Assembly: GCA_963847345.1 (NCBI GenBank)
Contig: CAWJZU010000014.1
Location: 76,371 to 140,370 of the forward strand
Origin: DATARH01 sp963847345
Lineage (GTDB): Bacteria > Pseudomonadota > Alphaproteobacteria > ATCC43930 > CGMCC-115725
DNA length: 64,000 nt
Direction: 5' to 3'
Part shown: positions 47,956-54,850 of the stretch, piece by piece
How positions within the stretch are numbered: the stretch's first letter is position 1
Layout: every line of letters begins with the position of its first letter
The notes under the pieces: generated by a model
The model's input: only the letters and a program-made list of their open reading frames with translations
Told to the model about the DNA's origin: nothing
Database searches by the model: none
Position numbers and translations under genes: made by a program

Positions 47956-48026
47956 GGGGGTAGCAGGTTTGCCGGGAGGCCCTTACACAGTCGTCCCGGT
48001 CGGTTCGATCCCGACTACCTCCACCA
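47956..48026 (+). other. tRNA-like sequence (degenerate tRNA or tmRNA end)
   Basis: A 71-nt segment has a closing acceptor stem (GGGGGTA at 47956-47962 with TACCTCC at 48016-48022), discriminator A, encoded CCA, and a perfect T-arm GTCGG-TTCGATC-CCGAC. The interior, however, is five bases short and I cannot draw normal D and anticodon arms. It may be a decayed or captured tRNA, or the 3' piece of a tmRNA used as an attachment site. It lies within the transposon between the toxin operon and the transposase. Confidence 0.5.
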
Positions 48027-48091
48027 CTTGAGCGGAGCCGGTCGCCGCGCCAACGGCGCCCAGCCCCTAGACCACCAACCCAGGGATTGCC

Positions 48092-48159
48092 CCCCTGAAG
48101 CGATGATCGTGAGAGCCAATATAGCGATCCTGGTAGGCCACTTCTACCCGCTTCAGGGG
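48092..48159. repeat. 11-bp inverted repeat upstream of the IS1-type transposase
   Basis: CCCCTGAAGCG (48092-48102) is inverted as CGCTTCAGGGG (48149-48159), 46 bases apart. A direct repeat GGATTGCCCCC also brackets it (48084-48094 and 48175-48185), the second copy ending at the transposase start. Together they look like a regulatory leader or old insertion-sequence end. Confidence 0.55.
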
Positions 48160-48186
48160 CAGTTCCGCAGAGCATGGATTGCCCCC

Positions 48187-49034
48187 ATGAACGTTCTGCC
48201 TCGTGACAAACAGATAGCCGTCATTTCCGCTCTGACCGAAGGCTGCTCAATTCGCGCGGTTGAGCGGCTCACTGACATTCATCGCGATACGATCATGCGC
48301 CTTGGCGTCCGCATCGGCAACAGCTGCGCGGTCCTGCATGACGAGATGATGCGCTTTGTTCAGGTGAACCGCTTGGAGCTGGACGAGCTGTGGAGCTACG
48401 TCGGCAAGAAGCAACGCAAAGTGACGAAAACCGATCTCGGCCGATATCGGCGATCAGTACGTGTTCATCGGCATCGATGCGACCCGGAAGGCGATCATCT
48501 CTTACCGCGTTGGCAAACGCGATGGCGAGAACACGAACGCGTTTCTCGCTGATCTGCGGCAGCGGATAGTGAACCGCCCCGAAATATCGTCAGACGGCTT
48601 TCCAGCCTATCCTGAAGCCGTCGAGCGCGCCTTCGGTCTCGATTGCTCGTTCGCGCAGATCGTCAAGCAGTATCAGGGCGAGCCGGCGATCGACACGGCA
48701 AGACGGTACTCGCCGGGCGTAGTAGTAGGCATACAGCGACGATGGATAATTGGCGCCCAGCGAAAGGTCAGCACGTCCTACGTCGAGCGTGGAAACCTCA
48801 GTGTTCGTATGGCGTCGCGCCGGTTCACTCGGTTGACGAACGGATTCAGCAAGAAGCTGGCGAACCACGTCGCCGCCGTCAGCCTGTACGTGGCGCATTT
48901 CAATCTGTGCACGGGTCCATGAAGCCCTGCGGATTACGCCAGCGATGGCGATGGGGATCACTGATCATATCTGGACGATCGGAGAGCTGATCGACGCGGC
49001 GACGGAGGAGCCGGTCGAACAGATGGCAGCTTAA
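48187..49034 (+). pseudogene. IS1-family transposase, broken by two frameshifts
   Basis: Homology runs from ATG 48187 to TAA 49034 in three frame segments. The first gives NVLPRDKQIAVISALTEGCS and LELDELWSYVGKKQ (first catalytic Asp region). From about 48440 the frame changes to GDQYVFIGIDATRKAIISYR and SSDGFPAYPEAVERAF, then TSYVERGNLSVRMASRR with the Glu. From about 48915 it changes again to RVHEALRITPAMAMG and ends EEPVEQMAA. As written it gives no intact enzyme; IS1 uses programmed frameshifting at one site, but two breaks argue for decay or base errors. Its TAA overlaps the stop of the opposite DUF4279 gene. Confidence 0.82.
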
Positions 49035-49507
49035 GCCCGCTGTCGCCGGCTCGTTTCCTCGCTGTCCGTCTCAAAATCAAGTTCTAGCTCTATTGGTATA
49101 ATTTTTAAGAAATCGCTTATTTGTTTTGGTATGGAAGGTCTTTTCTCTCTAAATCCGCCATGCCAAAAGCATGAAATATCTGCGCGAAGGTCTTTATGTT
49201 TCTCTAAAATCGCGCGCAAATGCGTTAGCGGAGTAAGGTCTTTTAGGGTTGGCATAAAAATGCCTATCAAAAATAACAAGTGGATAGATAAATGCTCACT
49301 TGCCACAATATCCTTTGTGGATAACAGCCAAACACCAGTACGGCCGGTGAGTTCTCCTGTCCGTTCACCAGCTTGGTATTTCATGCCTTTCGCATATGCG
49401 ATGGTCGGGAAAACCCGTAGCGCGCGGGTCACCTGCTCTGGAACCAACGAGTCGCCACGGACACGCAGCGAAGCGTATGCGCGACGAGCGACATGCTCAG
49501 ACCTCAT
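49031..49507 (-). CDS. DUF4279 domain protein
   Basis: 158 aa. RRAYASLRVRGDSLVPEQVTRAL, the Gly-rich GMKYQAGERTGELTGRTGVW, LSTKDIVASEHLSIHLLFLI and the C-terminal IPIELELDFETDSEE are the pattern of DUF4279, a family of unknown function often found next to toxin or immunity genes. It starts at ATG 49507, overlapping the end of the small gene upstream by 11 bases, so the two are coupled. Located at the right end of the transposon and AT-richer than the host. Confidence 0.72.
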   Translation of the reverse strand: MRSEHVARRAYASLRVRGDSLVPEQVTRALRVFPTIAYAKGMKYQAGERTGELTGRTGVWLLSTKDIVASEHLSIHLLFLIGIFMPTLKDLTPLTHLRAILEKHKDLRADISCFWHGGFREKRPSIPKQISDFLKIIPIELELDFETDSEETSRRQRA

Positions 49508-49706
49508 CGAAGACATTCCCCAACTCGTCGCCGCTCTCATCCGTGACCCTGCCGTCATCGTAAATGATAACGCGCTCAGCGCCCATCAGGCCGCATCGCC
49601 TCTTGATCGAATGGATCGCGTGCCTGAGCTGCCATTCTTCTACTCCTAGGGATTGGCTAACATAAGGCGTTGGATTCCTTAATCTATCCCATAATATACG
49701 CGGCAT
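49497..49706 (-). CDS. small conserved-looking protein coupled to DUF4279
   Basis: 69 aa. It begins MPRILWDRLRNPTPYVSQSL and ends with a strand-rich GAERVIIYDDGRVTDESGDELG, an arrangement I associate with short toxin-end or adaptor-like domains next to DUF4279 genes, although I cannot name a family. It overlaps the DUF4279 gene by 11 bases. Start ATG 49706 sits about 95 bases inside the hairpin at the transposon's right end, so the promoter probably lies there. Confidence 0.6.
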   Translation of the reverse strand: MPRILWDRLRNPTPYVSQSLGVEEWQLRHAIHSIKRRCGLMGAERVIIYDDGRVTDESGDELGNVFDEV

Positions 49707-49799
49707 TGTGACAATCGGCGTCCCCCTCGGTCCGCTTTTCTCTGCGGCGTCAGGCAGACTGTCTCACGTCTCTCGACGATTGCGCAAGTCGTGCGCCTA

Positions 49800-49839
49800 C
49801 TGTCCTAATTCGGGTGCGCGAGTGTCCGAATTAGGACAG
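49800..49839. repeat. 14-bp perfect palindrome at the transposon right end
   Basis: CTGTCCTAATTCGG (49800-49813) is inverted as CCGAATTAGGACAG (49826-49839) over a 12-base spacer. The right arm is part of the terminal repeat, so the same core occurs three times (also at the left end). It could be a transposase-binding site or a terminator. Confidence 0.9.
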
Positions 49840-49843
49840 CACC
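49826..49843 (-). repeat. right terminal inverted repeat of the 3.35-kb transposon
   Basis: Exact inverse of 46494-46511. The next eight bases (49844-49851, CAAAAAAG) duplicate the eight before the left end. Confidence 0.93.
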
Positions 49844-49851
49844 CAAAAAAG

Positions 49852-50180
49852 CGGCGCGCCGAAAATCTTGTCAAACGGGCGGCTGATGCGGAAGTCGAGT
49901 GGCTGGGCATAACCGAAGCCATCCGCGAGGCAGGTGTTCGCGTTGCACGGAGTCAAACTGGCATCGGGTGTCTGACGACGTACGTGCCGAGACCCATGGC
50001 TGGGTCCTGCGATGGATGCAACGCAATGTGTCGGACGAAGACATCCGCCGCTGGCGCATCAATGCTGAGCAGTTCCGACAGGCTCTCAGGGATGAAGTGA
50101 ACCCGGGGAAGATTTGGCAACAGGCAGGTGCCGCGCCCCAATCAACTATGATCCACATCCATCTGCCGGCGGGAGCGTAA
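49852..50180 (+). pseudogene. island gene, 3' part, interrupted by a transposon (also frameshifted)
   Basis: Continues the gene begun at 46107: RAENLVKRAADAEVEWLGITEAIREAGVRVARSQTG is read in the joined frame (here in pieces RAENLVKRAADAEVEWL and AIREAGVRVARSQTG). Near 49965 the sensible frame shifts by one to SDDVRAETHGWVLRWMQRN, DIRRWRINAEQFRQAL and HIHLPAGA, ending at TAA 50180. The region is acidic and helical. So the gene has both an insertion and a frameshift. The next gene starts three bases on, consistent with an old operon. Confidence 0.65.
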
Positions 50181-50182
50181 GG

Positions 50183-50842
50183 GTGGAATTGCCATCTGAC
50201 CTCGTACCATTAGGACTCGTCCATAATGACGAGAACACGGAAGAGCTGATGGCAGCTATCGAGAAGGAATGGCGCCTGCATAGATTGGAGTTGTGGGGAT
50301 ATGAGGGCGAATTTTCCTCCTCCTTGAAACCTGTTCCTGATGAATATGCAATCGACTGGCTAGGCGGCCCTGGCCGCGAAAACGGCGATCACCCGGAGTA
50401 TCCCCGCCTCGCTTACTATTGCGATGCGGCGGCCTCGTTGCGGATGCGCGAGAACGTGCCGGGCGGCTATCTGCGGCGCGCCGGTATGGCGTCGGCGCCA
50501 GTCTGGACGCAGGTGCGAATCAGGCAGTCTGAGCTTGATCGCCTGCGGCACGACGTTCAACCGATGCGTGATATTCCTGAAACATCCTCTGAGGTTAAGA
50601 ACGTCGCGCCGCCACCGGAGATTGATTCGACGCCTGCGCTTACCAGGGACGGCTACCACGAAGATCGATTTATCACTCGGAAAAATACCAAGAAAGCGTT
50701 GGCAGCAAAATACATACAAGACGAATATCCAAACGGTATTCCGGCAGACGTCACCGATAAAATAATAGCCGCAGACTTGCATCAGAAAAAGAACATAACG
50801 ATAGACGTGCGAACGATTCGCCGTGCACGTGGCAAAAGGTGA
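50183..50842 (+). CDS. hypothetical island protein with a basic C-terminus
   Basis: 219 aa from GTG 50183 (GGGAG upstream), three bases after the broken gene. The middle is EYAIDWLGGPGRENGDHPEYP; the C-terminal 60 residues are lysine/arginine-rich and helical (TRKNTKKALAAKYIQDEYPN, VTDKIIAADLHQKKNITIDV, RTIRRARGKR), which suggests nucleic-acid binding of a winged-helix kind. No family is recognised. A strong hairpin follows its stop. Confidence 0.6.
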   Translation: MELPSDLVPLGLVHNDENTEELMAAIEKEWRLHRLELWGYEGEFSSSLKPVPDEYAIDWLGGPGRENGDHPEYPRLAYYCDAAASLRMRENVPGGYLRRAGMASAPVWTQVRIRQSELDRLRHDVQPMRDIPETSSEVKNVAPPPEIDSTPALTRDGYHEDRFITRKNTKKALAAKYIQDEYPNGIPADVTDKIIAADLHQKKNITIDVRTIRRARGKR

Positions 50843-50850
50843 GGCAGAAG

Positions 50851-50890
50851 CGGCAAAAGCGGACAACACTGGATTTGTCCGCTTTTGCCG
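50851..50890 (+). terminator. 16-bp perfect stem hairpin after the 219-aa gene
   Basis: CGGCAAAAGCGGACAA (50851-50866) pairs exactly with TTGTCCGCTTTTGCCG (50875-50890) over loop CACTGGAT, nine bases after the stop codon. No T tract follows, so it may act as a transcript-end structure, an attenuator or a protein-binding site. Confidence 0.6.
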
Positions 50891-50922
50891 GCTGACGGCA
50901 TGAATCAGGGCGTATAGCTAGA

Positions 50923-51030
50923 TGTCCGTCGTTAACCGGACACGTCTCTAAAATCCTCCTGCCGTTCCGTGTAGATGCAGCGCTTTGTCGGAAAGCCGGG
51001 ATTTTGGAGGTGTCCAATTGGACGGACACC
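50923..51030 (+). promoter_or_regulatory. paired TGTCC/GGACA inverted repeats before the HTH gene
   Basis: Two inverted repeats share the same half-sites: TGTCCG-N8-CGGACA at 50923-50942 and GGTGTCC-N8-GGACACC at 51009-51030. The second ends two bases before ATG 51033 and is a good operator candidate for autoregulation. Confidence 0.5.
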
Positions 51031-51032
51031 CT

Positions 51033-51254
51033 ATGTCTATTCATTCATGCGGCCTCGGCCGCGAGAGCGTACAGCGGGCGCTCTACAGTCCCCGCGAAAC
51101 TGAGGAAATACTCGGCATCTCGCACGCGACCTTATACCGGTTGATAAACGCCAGCCGGCTCGACGCGCGCAAGATTGACGGCAAAACCGTTATTACCGAC
51201 GAGTTGATCCGCCGCTTCATCGAAGCGCTTCCAAAAGCCTGCGAGGCTGCCTGA
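51033..51254 (+). CDS. excisionase-like helix-turn-helix DNA-binding protein
   Basis: 73 aa from ATG 51033 (an earlier in-frame start at 50985 is possible but reads through the operator). The MerR/excisionase-type wing is clear: ALYSPRETEEILGISHATLYR, then LINASRLDARKIDGKTVI and TDELIRRFIEALP. Such proteins bind DNA to control excision or early transcription of integrative elements. It is the first gene of the rightward replication cluster, with 1-2 base spacing to the next. Confidence 0.82.
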   Translation: MSIHSCGLGRESVQRALYSPRETEEILGISHATLYRLINASRLDARKIDGKTVITDELIRRFIEALPKACEAA

Positions 51255-51255
51255 G

Positions 51256-51489
51256 ATGGCCCGCCGCGATACCGCTAAGCTCGCGACCGCATCCGACCCC
51301 GCGAGCAATCGATGCTTCAGCCGTGTCTGGGTGTTGCCGCCCCCGCTTGAACGAAAAAGCCCCAGCGCGTCAACGCCAGGGCCGATTTTCGCAAGTCAAA
51401 TCAAGCACGCCATTGATACCGCGCCGCTGGCCAAGGAACAAGCGCGGGCGCTCGCCGAGCGGGTGTTCGGATCGCAGGAGGTAGCATGA
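51256..51489 (+). CDS. small hypothetical protein of the island cluster
   Basis: 77 aa, starting ATG 51256 one base after the HTH gene stop. N-terminus is polar (ARRDTAKLATASDPASN); the C-terminal 35 residues form a likely helix (IKHAIDTAPLAKEQARALAER). Its stop overlaps the start of the primase gene (ATG 51486). No family recognised. Confidence 0.6.
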   Translation: MARRDTAKLATASDPASNRCFSRVWVLPPPLERKSPSASTPGPIFASQIKHAIDTAPLAKEQARALAERVFGSQEVA

Positions 51490-52412
51490 GCGCGGAGACA
51501 ATTGCTCGCGCGCTCGGCGGCGGATACCGCGGCGGAACATGGCACCGCTGTCTCTGCCCCGCGCATCAGTCCAACGGCCCGACCCTGGCACTGCGCGATG
51601 GACCGCGCGGGCTGATCGTGCATTGCCATGCCGGTTGTCCGCGTGATGACGTGCTCGGCGAGCTGCGCCGGCTCCGGCTGCTCGATAGTGATGTCGATGG
51701 CGCGGTCGCCGCGCCTGACGCGGCCGAGATAGAGCGCCGCCGCGCGGCCGAGGAACGCAATCGGCAGAGGCGGATTGCAAAAGCGCTCGATTTGTGGCGG
51801 CACGAAACGGGCGATCCGTGTGGAACGGCGGTCGAGTGGTACTGGGCGGCACGCGGCCTGGCAGGACTCCCGATCCCGCCAACGATCCGCGCGGCGCGGT
51901 CCTGGCTCCGCCATCCCGAGGGCGGCAGCCGGCCGGTAATGATTGCGCTGGTTGAGCATGTCGAGCATGGGCCGGTTGCGATCCATCGGACATGGTTGCA
52001 GACAGATGGCGAGGCGAAGGCCGCATTCCGTGATCCGCGCCTGTCGCTTGGCCGCGTTGGCGGCGCCGCAATCCGCCTCGGGGAAGCCCATGAGGGCGCG
52101 CCGCTGATCGTCGCTGAGGGCATCGAGACCGCCGCCAGCGCCATGCTCGTGACGGGCTGGCCCGCTTGGGCGGCCCTGAGCGCCGGCGGCATCGAGCGGC
52201 TGGTCCTGCCGGCCATACCGCTCGCCGCAGATGTCTTTATTGCGGCCGATCACGATGCAAGCGGCACCGGCGAGCGCGCCGCGCGAATCGCCGCTCAGCA
52301 GTGGATTGCAGAGGGGCGGCGCGTGCGGATCGCACTGCCGCCGGTCCCTGGCACAGATTGGAATGACGTTTTGCTCGGCAGAGATATGCGGGGGGCGCGC
52401 CATGCCGCGTGA
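51486..52412 (+). CDS. Toprim-domain primase-like protein
   Basis: 308 aa. The N-terminus has a CHC2-type zinc site: WHRCLCPAHQ and HCHAGCPRDDVLGEL. After a DUF7146-like middle (WYWAARGLAGLPIP, WLRHPEGGSRPVMIALVEH), a Toprim fold follows with VAEGIETAASAML (catalytic Glu) and VFIAADHDASGTGERAA (DxD). Such proteins prime DNA synthesis in phages and satellites. Its stop overlaps the next gene start by 11 bases. Confidence 0.85.
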   Translation: MSAETIARALGGGYRGGTWHRCLCPAHQSNGPTLALRDGPRGLIVHCHAGCPRDDVLGELRRLRLLDSDVDGAVAAPDAAEIERRRAAEERNRQRRIAKALDLWRHETGDPCGTAVEWYWAARGLAGLPIPPTIRAARSWLRHPEGGSRPVMIALVEHVEHGPVAIHRTWLQTDGEAKAAFRDPRLSLGRVGGAAIRLGEAHEGAPLIVAEGIETAASAMLVTGWPAWAALSAGGIERLVLPAIPLAADVFIAADHDASGTGERAARIAAQQWIAEGRRVRIALPPVPGTDWNDVLLGRDMRGARHAA

Positions 52413-53910
52413 TGGCGCCGAGCGCATGCGCGCCGACTTTGAAGAAGCCGAGGAGTTCGGATGGGCTGATCCCGATATGGCCGTGCTGCGGCTGCATCGG
52501 CGCCCGCCGCCGGTTCTACCGCTAGACGTGTTCGGGGCGGATTGGGGGCATTGGATCAGTGATGCCGCCGTCGCTGCGGCGTGCCCTCCCGATTACGTGG
52601 TCGCGCCTCTTCTGGCCTCGGCATCCGCACTTGTCGGACACGCGCGATGGGCGCAAGCGACGCTCGGATGGTCGGAACCGCCGCATCTGTGGGTGGCCGA
52701 TGTCGGTGACTCCGGGAACGGCAAATCACCTGGCGCCGACTGCCTGCTACGCGATGTTCTGCCCGAAATTGAACATCGGATGCTCGCCGATTTTCCCGAT
52801 CGGCTTCAGGCTTGGCGCGTCGGCGCAGAGCTGGCGAAGGCCGCCAAGGAGGTATGGCAGGACGAGGTCCGCGCAGCTCAAAAACAGGGTAAGGCGCCGC
52901 CCTCCCCGCCGCCCGAGCCGGGGCCGGAACCGCAGGTGCCGCGCCTCCGGCAGAACGACGTGACGATCGAGCGCGTCGCGACGCTGCTCGCCGCCACTGC
53001 GCCGAAGGGCTTGATGATTATCAGGGACGAACTGGCCGGCTGGATCACCGGGATGAACGCCTACAACGATGCCGGCCGGGCGTTCTGGATTGAGGCATTC
53101 GGCGGCCGGCCGTACCGGGTCGAGCGACAGAAGCACCCCGAGCCGATCATCGTTCCAAGGCTTGCGGTTTCGGTTTTCGGCGGAGTTCAGCCAGATCGGC
53201 TCGGGATGCTGTTGCGCGACGCCGATGACGGCCTGCTCGCCCGTATTCTGTGGGCATGGCCTGACCCGATTCCTTTCCGCTTGTCGCGCCGCGCGCCCAG
53301 TTCGGCATGGGCGATCGATGCTTTCGACAGGCTGCGATGGCTCGAATTACAGGCAGGCGATCCCCCGCAGCCGATCATGGTCCCGCTAGCCGGCGATGCC
53401 CTCGCGCTGTTGGAGGAGTTCGCGCACGGCGCTCAGGAACAGCAGGCAGCGGCAGGCGGGCTGCTGCGGTCGGCCATGGGAAAGGCGCGCGGGATGGCAT
53501 TACGGCTCGCGCTGGTGCTCGAAATGCTGTGGTGGTGCGGCCAGCAGGGGATGGCGCCCGCTCCGACGCAGATTAGCGCTCGCGCATTCACCGCGGCGGC
53601 ACTTTTGCTTGACGACTATTTCCTGCCGATGGCGGATCGGGTTTATGGCGACGCCGCCGTGAGTCTACGCGACCGGAACGCCGCGACGCTGGCCCGGTGG
53701 ATCATCAAAGAGCATCCCACGGATGTTAGCGTTCGAAGCCTTCGGCGCGAAGTGCGCCTGCCCGGACTGAACAGGTCTGAGGCGATACACGAAGCCGCGC
53801 TCGTCCTGGTCGATGCCGAATGGCTCGCAAAACCACCGCCCGGCGTCGGGCATCGCGGGCGGTCCGCGTACCCGATAAACCCGCGCGTCTGGGAGGGCAC
53901 CCCGCCGTGA
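52402..53910 (+). CDS. DUF3987 protein, helicase-like replication partner
   Basis: 502 aa, from ATG 52402 inside the end of the primase gene. A P-loop-like GDSGNGKSPGADCLL lies near residue 105; then VATLLAATAPKGLMIIRDELAGW (Walker B-like RDEL), AFWIEAFGGRPYRVERQ, PRLAVSVFGGVQPDRLGMLL and a C-terminal winged region (LRREVRLPGLNRSEAIHEAA). DUF3987 proteins replace the DnaB-like helicase beside Toprim primases in prophages and integrative elements. It ends GTGA, overlapping the next start. Confidence 0.85.
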   Translation: MPRDGAERMRADFEEAEEFGWADPDMAVLRLHRRPPPVLPLDVFGADWGHWISDAAVAAACPPDYVVAPLLASASALVGHARWAQATLGWSEPPHLWVADVGDSGNGKSPGADCLLRDVLPEIEHRMLADFPDRLQAWRVGAELAKAAKEVWQDEVRAAQKQGKAPPSPPPEPGPEPQVPRLRQNDVTIERVATLLAATAPKGLMIIRDELAGWITGMNAYNDAGRAFWIEAFGGRPYRVERQKHPEPIIVPRLAVSVFGGVQPDRLGMLLRDADDGLLARILWAWPDPIPFRLSRRAPSSAWAIDAFDRLRWLELQAGDPPQPIMVPLAGDALALLEEFAHGAQEQQAAAGGLLRSAMGKARGMALRLALVLEMLWWCGQQGMAPAPTQISARAFTAAALLLDDYFLPMADRVYGDAAVSLRDRNAATLARWIIKEHPTDVSVRSLRREVRLPGLNRSEAIHEAALVLVDAEWLAKPPPGVGHRGRSAYPINPRVWEGTPP

Positions 53911-54608
53911 GCATCTGGGCAGAGCGCTTCGCCGCGCTTTCCGGCACCCGTGCCAATAGTGCCAAAAGCGCCAATAGGTCGGACTGCGGGGAGGCCGGAC
54001 CTTTTGGCAACAATTGGCAAAGTGTCCCTGCCAAAAGGTCGGCGGTTCCGATCGCGCCGAAACCGGCAGAAATCTTGGAGTTCGCGAACAGCGCCGGACC
54101 TTCTGGCACTATTGGCACTTTTGGCAACGGCCGGGATGCAGAGAACGAACAGCGGCTTGCGACCGAGCCTGAGCCGGCGCCGCCAGTTGTGCCAATAGCT
54201 GCCGAAAGGTCGGATCACCTCGGGGAGCGCGCCGCCGTGGTCGAGGAAGGCGCGGGTGTGCCGCGCGCTTGGGCCGAGGGTTACGCCGCGCTCTGCGCCA
54301 TGCCGCCGCCGCCCGGCTTCGGCCCGGAGCGCTGGCGACGGATCATCGACGCGACGGGCCACTTTCTCGACACATGGGCCGGCGCGGCGATCCGGTGCGG
54401 CTGGTCTGATCTCGACGTGTTCGGCTGCCACGACGCCGCGCCTGCCGCCCGGTTCGATGCGATGGGCCTCACGCTGCTGCTCAACCACTGCGAGATCGCG
54501 GCGATCGACGGGGGCGGAGCCGACCTCGTGACCGTGACCGGCGCGAAGCAGCGGTTCCGCCGGCGGCCGATGCCGCCCGGCACGATCTCGCTGTGGGAGT
54601 TGGGGTGA
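53907..54608 (+). CDS. hypothetical island protein with a low-complexity N-terminus
   Basis: 233 aa from GTG 53907 (overlaps the previous TGA). Residues ~10-95 are low in complexity (GTRANSAKSANRS, SGTIGTFGNG) because the DNA there is packed with TGCCAA/TTGGCA repeats. The C-terminal 100 residues are well formed: PPGFGPERWRRIIDATGHFL, IRCGWSDLDVFGCH and RFDAMGLTLLLNHCEIAAID. Many island proteins beside DUF3987 genes have such a C-terminal module, whose role is unknown. The repeats suggest the N-terminal coding DNA doubles as an origin. Confidence 0.65.
   Translation: MSIWAERFAALSGTRANSAKSANRSDCGEAGPFGNNWQSVPAKRSAVPIAPKPAEILEFANSAGPSGTIGTFGNGRDAENEQRLATEPEPAPPVVPIAAERSDHLGERAAVVEEGAGVPRAWAEGYAALCAMPPPPGFGPERWRRIIDATGHFLDTWAGAAIRCGWSDLDVFGCHDAAPAARFDAMGLTLLLNHCEIAAIDGGGADLVTVTGAKQRFRRRPMPPGTISLWELG
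53951..54195. repeat. cluster of TGCCAA/TTGGCA repeats (candidate origin iterons)
   Basis: Eight exact copies in 245 bases: TGCCAA at 53951, 53960, 54029 and 54190; TTGGCA at 54004, 54014, 54112 and 54121. Longer repeats include GACCTTTTGGCA (53998-54009) inverted as TGCCAAAAGGTC (54029-54040), and a near copy GACCTTCTGGCA (54097-54108). They lie directly after the primase and helicase genes, where satellite and plasmid origins often sit. Confidence 0.6.
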
Positions 54609-54850
54609 TCCAGATGGGCGATGTAACCCGCGGTACGCGCGCGAGCGCCGATCGGGTGGTGATCGCCGACGGCTTTGTCGCTATTGCCGTGAGCGATATG
54701 ACTCGCCCTACGCGCGCGAGCGGCGACCGGGCGGTGATCGTCGACGACAACGAGGCGATCAGCCTCGCCGTCTACAGCAGCGCCCAGCGGCGGCCGCTGG
54801 GCGTAATCGAACTGCCGCCGCTGGTTACGGCCCGATTGGCGATGAGATGA
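54605..54850 (+). CDS. small hypothetical protein with an internal repeat
   Basis: 81 aa from GTG 54605 overlapping the previous stop (ATG 54614 possible). Two similar halves are seen: MGDVTRGTRASADRVVIAD and MTRPTRASGDRAVIVDDNE, each T-R-x-x-R/T-A-S-x-D-R-x-V-I-x-D. It overlaps the next gene by ATGA. No family recognised. Confidence 0.55.
   Translation: MIQMGDVTRGTRASADRVVIADGFVAIAVSDMTRPTRASGDRAVIVDDNEAISLAVYSSAQRRPLGVIELPPLVTARLAMR

Larger units (their letters stand above)
46494..49843. mobile_element. 3.35-kb passenger-carrying transposon with IS1-family transposase
   Basis: Perfect 18-bp terminal inverted repeats (46494-46511 and 49826-49843) are flanked by the 8-bp direct repeat CAAAAAAG (46486-46493 and 49844-49851), a target-site duplication. 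Length 8 and ends starting GGT fit the IS1 family, and an IS1-type transposase, now frameshifted, is inside. Passengers: DUF3467-like protein, HTH antitoxin, HigB-like toxin, a terminator, a tRNA-like sequence, and a DUF4279 gene with a small partner. The insertion splits a gene of the surrounding integrative element, so it arrived after that element. With its transposase broken, it would need help in trans to move. Confidence 0.85.

Noticed and set aside
48187..49034. IS1-type transposase as an intact enzyme using programmed frameshifting
   Set aside because: Two separate frame changes are needed, the second near the 3' end; IS1 programmed frameshifting uses one site.
49708..50100. 130-codon plus-strand frame starting inside the transposon end
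   Set aside because: Its start lies in terminal-repeat DNA; the meaningful part is the 3' half of the interrupted gene.
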